From Tausonia pullulans (lineage: Eukaryota; Basidiomycota; Tremellomycetes; Cystofilobasidiales; Mrakiaceae), in the NCBI GenBank assembly GCA_951802195.1, contig OX637637.1, forward strand, positions 372,001 through 436,000: a stretch of DNA of 64,000 nucleotides. Direction: 5' to 3'. The notes below the pieces were generated by a model, which worked only from the letters and a program-made list of their open reading frames with translations, ran no database searches and had not been told where the DNA came from. Shown here piece by piece: positions 38,412 to 49,500 of the stretch. The translations under genes were made by a program, and so were the position numbers. Position 1 is the first letter of the stretch. The number at the start of each line of letters is the position of its first letter.

Positions 38412-40955
38412 TCAAAGCATGACAACCCCGACGCCGCTCGAACCCGTCCGGTCGTCCGGGAAGCCTCCGGAGATCTTCTCGGCGCGGTAGTTGTAGAGGT
38501 AGTAGTCTGGTTGTAGAATGCCAGTCAGCATTTTAGAGGAGAAAAGGGTGGTGGAACGACAACCACGCACTCAGGAAGCCATTGCCCATGCCAAACTTGT
38601 GGTGCTGGAGGAACATGTTGCTGTCGAGCGTCGTAAGCGAGTTCATGACGTCAAAGTCGGCCTTCTTCGCAACGCTCAGCAGGTCCTCGACGAGTAGCTT
38701 GAGCCGCTCAGCGATGGCATCGCGCTGGTCGCGCGTCCGGACGATATCCGTTGTCGCCGAAGACGAAGACTCGGCCGACGCATCCGCGGGCGGGAAGGCC
38801 TTGTCGGTAGCATAGTAGAAGGTATACGCCGCATGAAGCGTCGGGTATTTGGCGTGACCAATGACGGTCGAGGGAAGCGAGTAGAAGGAGATGCAGTCGG
38901 TGATCTTGTGGGTTTCGGGGTCCTAGTTGGTCACGGAGGACTAAAATGGTCAGATAGCTCAAGGAGAGGGACGAAAACAAGACGGGTCTTATTGCAGCGC
39001 ACCTCAACGACATACGCCCAGACGACCTGCTTTTCCCTCCGACCGTTCGCGCCAGCCTCGCCCTCACCCCGTCCGGAGAGAAGCCAGTACCGGATGTCCT
39101 CATCCGTGTAGATCGGGGCGACCTCGAAACGCTCGAGGTACCTCCTCAAGAGCTTGCCAACCTGCTCAACGTCATCCTCCCGCATCTCGCGCCAGCCAGG
39201 GAGCGTTGGCTCCGGCGGGACGGCCATGTGCTTCGTGTAGCGAGCCATAGTTTGGTGCCTCGGGAGGACGGCGAAACCAATGTCGATGAGCTTAGGAGGG
39301 TTAAGGTTCCGGTGGTAGTACCGCGAGACGGCGACGGGGACGGGGAGCGTCACGCCGGCAGTGTAGATCGCCTGGAAGATGCCCTCGAGGTTGCACCGCC
39401 GAGTAACCTCCTTGATGAGGACAGGTGCGAGCCGCTTAGATCGGAGCTTCTTGTGGACGCAGAGGAAGTTGATCTCGACCGAGCGGAAGTCGCTGTATGG
39501 AGAAGACTGTCAGGAAGAGCATGAAAAGGGGGACGAGAGCGAGGCAACGCACTTGGATCGGACGCGGAGATGGACAGGGATACCGGAGATGAAGGCGACG
39601 AGCTTCTTGGTAGTCTTAACCCGGACACCAATGTGCCAGCTCGGGATCCAGCCCGGCGGCTTGAGGGCCCTGGGAAGAGGGCAAGCGCCGTCAGCCACAG
39701 TACCTCACGCGTTCCAAGGAGAGACTTGAGAGAGAATGGGACTTCACCAGTCGAGGAACTCCGCGCTATAGTCGAATCGCATTGTGGCGTCATCGTCCTC
39801 AACGTAGTTGAGCGAGAGGAGGTCGTAGACCTCCTTGGTCTGGTGGACGATGGTTCATCAACCATGAGCTCGCCTGCCTCGATTTGAAGAGACTCACCTC
39901 AGCAGCATTGGTCACGTCAACCGTGCACCAGTCGAAACCGTTTGGCAGAGGGTACGGCGTCTGGCGGAATTCCTCCTTGTTCTTAACAGCTGTCCAAGAC
40001 CGAGAACATGCGTCAGCTGGGAATTAAGCAAAGGAAAACGAGAAGTGAGATTGACCGTCAATGGGCCCCTCAACTACGGCAGTATTGGGATCCTGGAACT
40101 GGGGGACAGGCTGGGTCTTCCAGAACTAGTATGACGGGGGCGATGAATAGGGGAGATATCAGCGCGCGCGTTCGCCGACACTGACGCGGTGAGCTCGGAA
40201 CACCAGACGCGTCGCAACCGGAGCGTCCATCCGTCTGTCTGCGCGACGGGATCATAAGGTGTCGTATACGCGTCACTGCCTTTGTACCCCCCCCCGTAAT
40301 CTCGTTGACGATGACATTAGGGATGTCATAGCGAGCAGCTTGCCGCGCTAAGGCCGCCTTTCGTCGCCTCACCCTCCCCCCTCGAGGTTCAAGATGAACA
40401 GCGCCGGGCTCACCTTAAACTCGCCGAGGTCCTTCTTGTTAGATCCACCGCTCATGTCAAGTGCCTTTTTGCCATCCAGAAAGTCCATAAGCTTCATCGC
40501 CTGGAGAGCGCGCTTGACCTCCTCAGCAGAGGCTGAGGAACGAGTTGTCAGGACCACGAAGCCGCCGCCAAACCGTAGCAGGATGGACTCACCGTCGGCT
40601 CCGTCGGTCCCCTCTGGAAGCCTCTTGACCTCCTCCATGACTCGGTCGAGGATCTCGTCCGGGACATCTCGCTCGCCTCCGACGGCGGCGCTGTCATATT
40701 TCCGCGCCACGTCATACAATCATGTCAATTCTTAGCCAGCGAGCAAGCCATCGCCCTCAGGACGCTAACTCACCGGACCTTATCTGCGATCTTCTTGGCC
40801 TTAGACTTCTTCTTTTTCTTCTTCTTGGCCGCCGCCTGCTCGCCGCCTTGGCCAGCGCTGGACGAGTGGGCAGGAGCAGCAGCATCCTCGGCGGAGGAGT
40901 GGTCGTCATCGTCGGACGAATCGTGCGTAGCGGCTGGGAGGTCGGTCGACGCCAT
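38412..40955 (-). CDS. NMT1: Glycylpeptide N-tetradecanoyltransferase (N-myristoyltransferase)
   Basis: Transfers myristate from myristoyl-CoA to N-terminal glycines. Acidic start and a Lys-rich run ([12 protein letters not shown]) at about residues 43-55, as in other NMTs, followed by [56 protein letters not shown] (signature), and [17 protein letters not shown]. The second signature is [33 protein letters not shown]. The protein ends SGVGVVML, and the terminal leucine carboxylate is the catalytic base in the family. Eight or more exons. The gene is essential in yeasts studied. Position of the stop is supported by this conserved end. Confidence 0.95.
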
Positions 40956-41478
40956 GTTGATTGGGTATGTGGTGGTTAAGCGAAGGAAGGAAGGAGAAAG
41001 AACGGCGAACGCGAGGGGGAAGCGAAGACAGGTACAGTACTCGGACGTGTCACTCCGCCCGATAGTTCGTCGTCAGGGGGAGGCCCTCTTACTTCAACGT
41101 CACACAGGGTCCATATCGTCCAAGAAGTATCGCTTCAGAGTTTTCAGTCCAGAATGGTGTCGGCTGCCATATATGTCACTACTGAAGATGCGTCCTGAGT
41201 CAACTTCCATTGACAACAACTGTGGACGATACGCGTGGAGGCTGCATGCGTTCACTCCCGGTCTTCACCGCCGACCACCACCACCACTACTTCTCGCTTC
41301 CACGAAACCATAGACATTTGCCTCCCCTCTTTCATCTCTCCGTCCCATCCCGTCTTGTCTAGTCCCGTCTACATCCGTCTTGCCTCGCAGCTGGTCCACC
41401 CGCGCCCCTTTCGACACTTCGCCCAGCACAACCCCCCCCCCCCCCCCCTCCCCCCACTACCCCTCCTTCGCCCTCCAC
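40956..41478. promoter_or_regulatory. Divergent intergenic region (NMT / ES2)
   Basis: 523 bases between divergent start codons, holding both promoters. The ES2-side leader has a run of 17 C at 41432-41448. Confidence 0.5.
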
Positions 41479-43743
41479 ATGTCGTCGTCCTTCAGTTGGA
41501 CCTTCGGCGATCGCACTCCCAATCAATCATCATCCACGTCCCTCTCGCTGGCAGACTCCGCTAGCCGTCCCACCAGTCGCCCTACACACTCGCTTAATCG
41601 TCAGCGCATTCTCGAAGAGGATGATTACACGGCTGCCATGTCCGCCATCATCGCGCGCGACTTCTTCCCCTCGCTCTCTCGGCTCGAGGCGACCAACGAT
41701 TTTCTTGAGTCTGTCGAGCGGAGAGATGAGGTGGCACTCGAGGCCAGCGTGAGGAGACTCATTGAGGTCGACCAGGGCAGGACTCCGCGGTTCGGTACGT
41801 CGCATCGTGTTGTTCCCTCTCACTTCAATTGTTTCGCGACTCATTGTAGTTAGAGACTAATACACTCTCCGTTCGCAGAAGGACCTTCCGACACTCCCGT
41901 CCGCACACCACGAAGTGATGCTAGCGGCTTTTCCCGCTCTGTCGCCCCGGACCCGACCGATGGTCTGTCGCTCGACTCCTTCCAAGCGCGGTACACCTCA
42001 GAAGACAACGCGTCATTCACGCAGATCGTTCATGGGGAGAATAAGAAGCGCAAGGAGCGGTACAGCTGGGCGTACGAGGCCGAGACGAAATCGAAGCTTC
42101 TGAAGGGAGCTGAGAGGGAGACGATGCGGAAGCTCATTGAGAGTGGGACGGTCGGGGCTTGGGAGGCGAGGGAGAGGAAGAGGATGGAGGAGACGCAGAG
42201 GAGGCTTGAGGGGAAGCCGGGGTGGATGGAGATCCCAGCGGAGAAGAGGCTTGCCTTAGAGGTGGCGCCGCCGCTGTCGATGGGGAAAGACACGGGGAAG
42301 GGGAACGAGAGGAAGGCCATCATGGCGGCGCCGCTACAACCGCTGGCAAAGAAGCCTCGACTCCAGAGTGATGACGTCGATGAGGTGGACCGGATCTTGG
42401 CTGGCGAGGAGTCCAGGGAGGAGGCGAGGAGGACGGAGGAGGAGGAGGTGGAGGGGGAAAGGGAAAGGGAGCAGCATCAGCAGCTCGTTGTCCCTACTTC
42501 TTCAGTTGAGGGGCAGCGACAGCTTGTGTCTATTGCTTCTTCCCCATTTGATGACCCTCCTCTTCCGCCGGCCGACCTTCCCTTGGATCCAGAATCTCAC
42601 CTCGCCAAGGCGCTCGTCAGCGCAGGCCTGCCTTCGACGGCGGTCGATGCAGAGGCCGCCGAGGCGAGGCGTGTTGCGGTGGGGGATGTGTTGGCGCCCG
42701 TCAAAGATGAGCGAAGTGGGAACACTTCGGCTTGGGAGTTCAAGGTGGGTGTCCCACATAATCTGTATCACGTGTGCGAAGATGCGCTGACAATAGCGCT
42801 CCCGCTTTCCTAGACTCGCAACGCTCTCATGTTTGGCCCAGACGCGAACAACTCGCCATACGAACCAGCAACTACAGCACAGTCATCCTCGACGTCGACG
42901 CTCAAGCTACACGAGACCAAGTCCATCAACCACGCCAACACCCGCCTGACCCAAACTGAGCTTCACTCGGCTTCTTCCTCGGAGCCTCCCTCCCCCTCAC
43001 ACTCCCGCGTGGCGGCTGCCATCTCCGGGACGCCCTATCACTCTAACTCCTCGATCCCCTCCGTTGGCGGCTACCCACTCGTCCCTCACCTCCCCTCCCC
43101 AACACCCTCTTCCCTTGGTCCAGAGCGCCTTGCCCAGCTCATGACATGGGGCACGCTTCTCTCTACTCCCAGGGCGATCTCCTCATCGGAAGATGAACAC
43201 GGTGCAGGGGGTCAAACGCCTTTCCGGATTGCCGACCCATCAAGGCGCGACAACCTCGGGAGGAAGCTCGCGAGCCAGGCGAGCAGATCCATCGCTGATC
43301 GTGCGAAGGGAATCACGCCGCGGTCGCTCTCGTCGCACACGCCGGCATCGTCGTCGAAAGGGAACACAGGTCGAGCAGGGGAGATGCTCCCTCCGAGCTG
43401 GACTACCCCGCGGGCACTCCGACCAGGGAGCCAGGTGGAGCTCTCCCCTGCTGGAAGGGGGCTGCTCGCTCGGGCTGGGGCTGGTGGGCTTGGTGGAGGT
43501 GGCTTGGGCTTGGGAGGAGGGGGAGCGATGACGCCTGGGAGGAGGGGTCTTCCTGGGTTAAGCAGCGTGAGTGGGCATGGACACGGGATCCCGGGAGCGA
43601 GGAGAAGGGGCGAGGTCATGGAAAGAAATGGAGGGTGGGGCGGCGCGTCCAAGAATAGCAGCGGTGGAAAGGATGTCGGTAAGATGCGGTGGAGTGCGAG
43701 TCCGAGTCCGAGGGTTTCGAGAGATAGCGGCAAGGACTACTAG
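41479..43743 (+). CDS. ESS2: Splicing factor ESS-2/DGCR14 homologue
   Basis: The start (MSSSFSWTFGDRTPNQ) leads into the conserved ES2 region: ILEEDDYTAAMSAIIARDFFPSLSRL, ATNDFLESV, then after an intron DGLSLDSFQARYTSEDNASFTQI and YSWAYEAETKSKLL. A middle part with WEARERKRMEETQRR is followed by the second conserved block (NALMFGPDAN and HANTRLTQTE), FTGTPYHSNSS-like RVAAAISGTPY and WGTLLSTPRAI. The C-terminus has FRIADPSRRD and a glycine-rich tail. ES2 proteins associate with the spliceosome C complex in animals and S. pombe Bis1. Three exons; about 690 residues, which is longer than most homologues because of the Ser/Gly-rich tail. The start lies just after a poly-C leader. Confidence 0.9.
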
Positions 43744-44059
43744 AAGGGGGGCGAGGAGCAAGGGCGGGAGGGTGCGCGCCATCTGGGCTCTGTGCTCTCG
43801 CATTCTTCGATCTTTATGAGAAAATACATTTCCTATTGGATTGTTTGCAGTCAGTCGCTCAAGCGACTTATCGTTTGCATAATTGTATCGGTGTTCTTCA
43901 GGCCCCGCCCTTGGACGAGTCGGTCGCCTGGCGAGTCTCAATCATATCACACGCGTCGCCGCGGCACGTCTTTGCGTTCTCCTCGCCGAGCATCTTGAAT
44001 ACCGGGGCGTGTGTGAACTGGCGGAGGGGAGCGAGCACGAGCGCCTGTCAGCGTTAGGC
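43744..44059. other. Convergent intergenic region
   Basis: 316 bases with no coding signal; AT-rich near 43800-43900. Shared 3' region of ES2 (+) and the thioredoxin gene (-). Confidence 0.45.
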
Positions 44060-44820
44060 TCAGAATGAAGGTGGCGAACGCGATGGGCTCGCCTCTGGGT
44101 GTTGGTTGAGGGGCTCAGCGTCTGCCATCGCCGGCGGCGGCGCTGTCGACGGTTGGCCGTGGTCGCCGGGCGATTCGATGAACTCCTTGAGGGCGGCGGG
44201 CTTGGAGATGGCGGAGTCCTCAAGGCGGCCGACCTCCTTGCCCTGTTAGCGAGCGCGGTGGTGGGTCATATGCGCGCGTTCATAAGCCCCGTCAGTTCTT
44301 CAGCCCGCGTACCCTGGACGGAGAAAGCGACACGAGGAAATAAGACACGCACGTCGCAGAGCTTGACAATTGTCGGGACGCTCGAGAGCGAGTATGGCCA
44401 GTGTCGGTAGGACGAACGGGGAGACTTCCACTCGGCTCTGGAGCCGACGTAGTGAATGTAGGCGTCTGGACGGAGAGAGAGAAGTTCGTCAGCTCAAGAG
44501 ACAGCGAGAGCGAGAAAAGGGGCCAACGCGCGCACCAGGGGCGTTGGGAGCGTTGAAGGTCTCCTCGAGGATGGGAGCCACTGAGCGGCAGTCCTATATG
44601 AACACGAGCGGGGACAACTGAGCTTGCCGCTTCATACGCTGAGAGCGAGTAAAGTGGGAGAAGGGAGAGGGCTGAAGCGGGAGAGCGGAAGGGACAACCG
44701 ACGCACGATGCACCACATCTTGCCGGCAAGCTCGCCCTCCTCGTCGATACTTGAGTAGTAGATGACGAAAGACGTGCCTCCTCCGGAGGGGTTCACGGCG
44801 GGCGGGTAGAAGAGGGGCAT
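44060..44820 (-). CDS. Thioredoxin-like protein of the TRP14/TXNDC17 type (DUF953)
   Basis: Exon 1 (44820-44707) gives MPLFYPPAVNPSGGGTSFVI and ends at KMWCI. The next exon begins with DC, so the redox motif WCIDC is cut by the intron; relatives read WCPDC. Then AP-LEETFNAPNAP, a short exon with YVGSRAEWKSPRSSYRH (Trp-Lys for the wall of the active site), the cis-proline strand SVPTIVKL, and GRLEDSAISKP. TRP14 proteins reduce cystine and dynein light-chain disulphides in animals. The C-terminal stretch SPSRSPPSF is low complexity and lies after PGDHGQPSTAPP; I did not detect an intron there. About 140-150 residues, typical of the family plus a short tail. Confidence 0.82.
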
Positions 44821-45221
44821 GGTCGAAGTGAGGGAGGTGGCCGTTTGAGAGGAGAGGACGGTACGGTCTCATGAGGTTCGTCTGGTCAGTCATCCAACGC
44901 CCTGCGGGGTGGGATTCATGCGGGTTTCTGATCACTCTTCTCGAACGGGCACTTTGGATTTCATCCAAGGAAAGCATGCCCCAGTCGGTCTGCTGTAATA
45001 CTTCTGGCCTACCTGTGTCAGAGTGGTGGTCCATTGCTACTACTTGCAAGCGCTACGGGCATGGCCCGGCCACAGGGGAAGAGCGGCCGTCCTCACCCAG
45101 TCTCGTCGTGGAGACGGTGCCACTCGCCTCACCAAGCATATACTCGCCCCCAAGTCTTGAGATGGATACTGCTTCTCTCTATTGACCTGTCAAAATCTAT
45201 CTAGCTATCCTGTCCCTCCAC
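44821..45221. other. Spacer between the thioredoxin and MDP1 genes
   Basis: 401 bases between two minus-strand genes, presumably MDP1 3' end and thioredoxin promoter. No gene is seen. Confidence 0.45.
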
Positions 45222-46213
45222 TCACTTCCGGCCATACTTCTTCCGCCAGACCTCGAGGCCCTCGTCAAAGAGCTCCATCGTAGTCCCTGCCGAGGCGACG
45301 AGGATCATGGTAACGCCGAGGGACTCGACCTGAAGTAGATGTCGTGTGAGCCCAGTTCGCTTATGTGAGAGAAAAGTCGACGCATACCTCCTTGTTCCGT
45401 CGCTCATCGTCGAAGAAGAGCTAGATGCGGATTCTCGACTGTCAGCGCCTGCTCAAGCTTCACAACATCAACTTCTCTACTCGCCATCTCCTCATAAGGG
45501 ATGCCCGTCTTCTTATGGAGCTCCTTAAAGTGCCGAAGCTTGGACCCGGGGTAGATTTCCTTCCTGCGAGAGTAAGAGCAGGGTGGGATCATGAGGACTT
45601 GCGCGAGCTACTGGGCAAGCACCACACCTACACCTACCCCTGGAAGAACTCAATCGCCCGCTTATGCGTCTCCGATGGTGACTCTTTGGGGGGAGGCACC
45701 AACAGGAGGCCAAGGACCTCTCGTGCGCTTTAAGGAAGGGTCGTCAACGCTCGTTGCAACGCCAGTGAGAGGGGATCAACTGACTATTCTGGTGCGCTCG
45801 TCCTTGAGCACGCAGCGATGTAAGCCTCCTCCTTCTGACACCGGTGGAGGATCTCCGGGACGTCCGGGTAAAAGCTGATCGGGTCGCCTCGTCGCGGGAG
45901 GACCTCGTTGAGGGCTGTCGGAGAGGGCCGCTTGAAGGGTGCGGTGACGTGGGTGTCAATCCTGGAGAAGGATGGAGGGAATGCGTCAGTTAGCTCGGAA
46001 GACCACCAGCGGGACTCAGGGGCTGGCACACCAGAGATCCCAGAGCGTGTCTGGGATGTATGAGAGTAAAGGGCACGTCAGCCGCTGGTGACGATTTGAG
46101 TCGCCCGTTCTGGACCTGCGACGGCCTGCACCACCAGGCCCACCCCAGGGCCAGGACGCACAGTCGAGGTCAAAAGCGACGAGCTTTGGGAAGGCAGGCA
46201 AGGCACTAGGCAT
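45222..46213 (-). CDS. Magnesium-dependent phosphatase-1 (HAD superfamily)
   Basis: The HAD motif I DLDYTLWDLW is rebuilt by splicing exon 1 (46213-46162, ends inside the Tyr codon) to a 19-base exon 2 (46050-46032) and then exon 3 (starting IDTHVTAPFK). After that come FYPDVPEILHRCQ, IAACSRTSAPE (motif II Ser/Thr), a third part with REVLGLLLVPPP and KRAIEFFQ, then KEIYPGSKLRHFKELH (motif III Lys), LFFDDERRN (motif IV), and ESLGVTMILV. MDP-1 proteins are fungal and animal phosphatases thought to act on glycated or phosphorylated residues or sugars. About 190 residues. The gene is divergent from MOT1. Confidence 0.9.
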
Positions 46214-46593
46214 GATAGCTATCCCGGTGGTAAGGAGACAGCGGGGAAGCAGGCAGGCTGGAGGAGGATCAGTGAGGGCGGGCGGTGGTCTGCGAGGGCG
46301 GGGGAAGCCAACGATGACTGATGTTCTGAGAAACAAGCGCGACTTACCGGGGAAGACGAGGCGTACTGGTCTACAGAGCCGAGATTGCGTGGAAGGAGTC
46401 GCGAACTGACCGAGCCCACGTCATATGAAGGCGAAGTTCGTTGGTCCAGGGCTGTGACTGGGCGGGTGGCGTCCCGAGGAGAGGGCCATGCTGCTCTTGT
46501 GAAGGGAGCTCCCAACGACTGGTCGACCTGTTGCGATCGACCACCAACACCGCAACTGGAGCACGCGCCCTCGACACGCACACATCTTCCGCC
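46214..46593. promoter_or_regulatory. Divergent intergenic region (MDP1 / MOT1)
   Basis: 380 bases between divergent start codons, holding both promoters. No TATA box is obvious. Confidence 0.45.
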
Positions 46594-49500
46594 ATGTCGA
46601 CGAGGTTAGCTTCAAAGATGCGAGCTTTTCGCCTCTCCATGGTTTCTTCTTGCTGACGAAAGGACCCTACCCCCCGATCTGCCTTTGACCTGTTCCTGAT
46701 TGTCACGCGTTGACTGTTCTCTTGCCTTGTTCGCTCGCACGCCCGCCGCCCAGGCTCGACCGGCTCATCTCCCTCCTCGAGACCGGGTCCAATGCTCAGA
46801 TCAAGTCGACCGCCGCCAAACAGCTTGGCGAGATCGCTCGGCGCACTTTTGGCGTCGGAGGCTCCTCCATTGAGGGCGGAGCCCGTCCTAGCATTAGCCC
46901 CGACTCGACAACCGCCGACATCAAGCCAAATAAGGATGCCCTGAACTCAGACACTGCCGCCCTTGGCTCGGGCCTTGAGACAGACGCCGAGTGGGCCGAG
47001 ATGATGGACCTTATTGGACGCGTGAGTTGCCTGGTCTCGTCTCTTTCGACGCGTGTCCCAACCGCGTTGAACAAGCTTGCTGCACGCGTCGAGCTGTCTC
47101 CTCTCATTGTTGGCCTGAGTCCTGAGACATGAGGGTTGAGAGAAACCTTGAGCAGCCCTGGTTGTGCGACGGGGCACATAGGCTGGCTGGGCCTTAGATT
47201 CGTTACTCAAGTGCGCAACCTCGGCTGACGCGTCCATCCTTGTTCTGCTGCACCTCAGGTCATTCCCCACCTCCGCTCCAAGTCCTACGATACCCGCACA
47301 GCTGCCGCGCTCGCCATCGAACAGATCGCCCACGCCGTCCCTGTCTGGACCCCCCCTGCCTCCGCTCTCTCCACGGCAGACCCGTCGTCGTCCGCGGCCA
47401 CTGCCCTCTGCCCCGAGGATACCAAGCCTCCGACTCCCTTCTCGCTCGCTCCACTCCTCCTACCTAGTCACCCAAAGCTTCTCGGATCATCCGGGAAGGA
47501 GTACGCCCCCCCAGCTGTCCCAACGACACGGGAGGAGATCGAGGCTGGTAAGCGCGAGGTCATGAAGCGGCTCGGCATCGGCGCCGGAGCGGGCGACATC
47601 GACCTCGGTGGCATGGGCGACATCGTCAAGGAGGAACTCGCTGGTGGAGTCTCGTCGTCGAATCCGGACTCACCGGCCAATCTAACGACAGGGGAGGAAT
47701 CGCCCGCTGCCGCGGCTGTCCCGCTGCTATCGCTTCATGCCAAGGGGAAAGAGAAGGCCCTCTCCGCTGCGGCGCTTAAAAGGCAGGAAAAGGAGCGGAT
47801 GGAGGAAGAGAAGAAGAAGGAACTCGCCGAGGGAGAGGCCGCCGGGTTGAGTGCGCGGCAGCTTAACGCACTGAAGCGAAAGCGGAAGATGGGAGGAGGG
47901 GCGGCAACAGCGGCTGCGCCTCCTCCGCCGGTCAAGTGAGTAGCCATGGTCGTAGTGATCTGGTCTGGCCTTCTGCATTCATTGATCACATTTATTATCC
48001 CGTCAGGCCTCGCCTTGACGCTTCTTCTCCCAAGGGCTCGTCGCCCTCGACGTCCAACCCTACGACGCCGTCCGCTTCCAACGGACCCTCGTCGGAGCGG
48101 GTCGTGATCGACCCCCAGGCCAAGGCAGCAGCGCGAGCTGCAGCTGAGGCGGCAGCAGAGGCTGGAGGAGCCGTCGTTGCCCCAGGCAAGCCCTCCCCAG
48201 GAGCGGCCCTCGTTGTTGAGCGGGACGAGGCAGGCCGAGAGCGTTGGCCTTGGACTCGCATCGTCGAGTCGCTCGAGGTCGGTCTTTTCAGCGCCAACTG
48301 GGAGGTCCGCCACGGCTCGGCCATGGGTCTTCGCGATATTCTCAAGATCCAGGGCGCCGCTGCCGGCACGGTCGGTGAGTTTTCACGTACTCCTAACCCT
48401 CCCCTCTTCCGTTCCTTCGCTGACGATGCCGCCCTCGCAGTCGGCTACCCTTTATCTCTCAATGCGCTCTGCAACTCAAACGCCCTTCTCGCCCATTCCC
48501 AATCGCTCCTCACTCTCCTTGCCCTTGACCGATTCGGCGACTTCAACTCGGACCAAGTCGTTGCGCCCGTCCGGGAAGTTGCCGCCCAAGCTCTCGCCGC
48601 GATCCTTATCCACATGTCTGCGGAGAGTGTCCGGACGGTTCATGAGGTCCTCGTTGCTATGGTCCGTCAAGACTGGCTGGTCACTGCACCAGGCTCAAAC
48701 CACCCGGACAAAGGGCTGGGCTACGCATGGGAGGTCCGGCATGCGGGATTGCTGGGGCTCAAGTACGAAGTTGCAGTGCGAGGTGATCTGGTGGCAGCAG
48801 TTGGCGCGGCTCCGAGCGAGGTTAAGGTCGAGGGAACAAGCAGCGGTGTCAAGGTCGAGGCGGAAGACGTCAAAATGGAGGAGGGCGACGCCCTCGCTGG
48901 CAAAACGGCCGGCACTATGCTTGGCGACGTTATCGAGACGGCCATCCTTGGGTCAGTTTGGGATCCTTCTTTCTCCCAGATCGCTTTCTTTCCCCTGACC
49001 GTTTCTTCTTTTGATGCAGCCTCGGTGACAACGACGACGACGTCCGCTCGGTCTCGGCTGCATGCCTCCAACCCATCGCGGCTCTCATCGCTACCCAGCT
49101 TCCTGCCGAGCTCACTCGTGTCTCTGAGGTTCTTTGGAACGCTCTCAGCGAAGGAGGCGACGAGCTTGGAAGCAGCACAGGCGGCGTCATGGACCTCCTT
49201 GGTGCGTCTCGAGCCGAACAGGCATGTTCGAGGATCTTCTGAGCTGATATCTCCAACACCAGGCAAGTTCATCGCGTATCCGCGCTACATCGACATCTTG
49301 AAGACCGGCACCCTCAGCCTCAACGATCTCATTCCCCGGCTGTACCCCTTCTTCCGCCACACGATCGTCGCGGTCCGGCTCGCTGTGCCCCAAGCGCTCC
49401 ACCTTTTTCTCACGTCGCCCGCAATTCAAACCATTGACTGGGTCGACGCTCGCCTCTTCCGCTTCCTCTATCAGAATCTCATCATCGAAGAGCGTTACGA

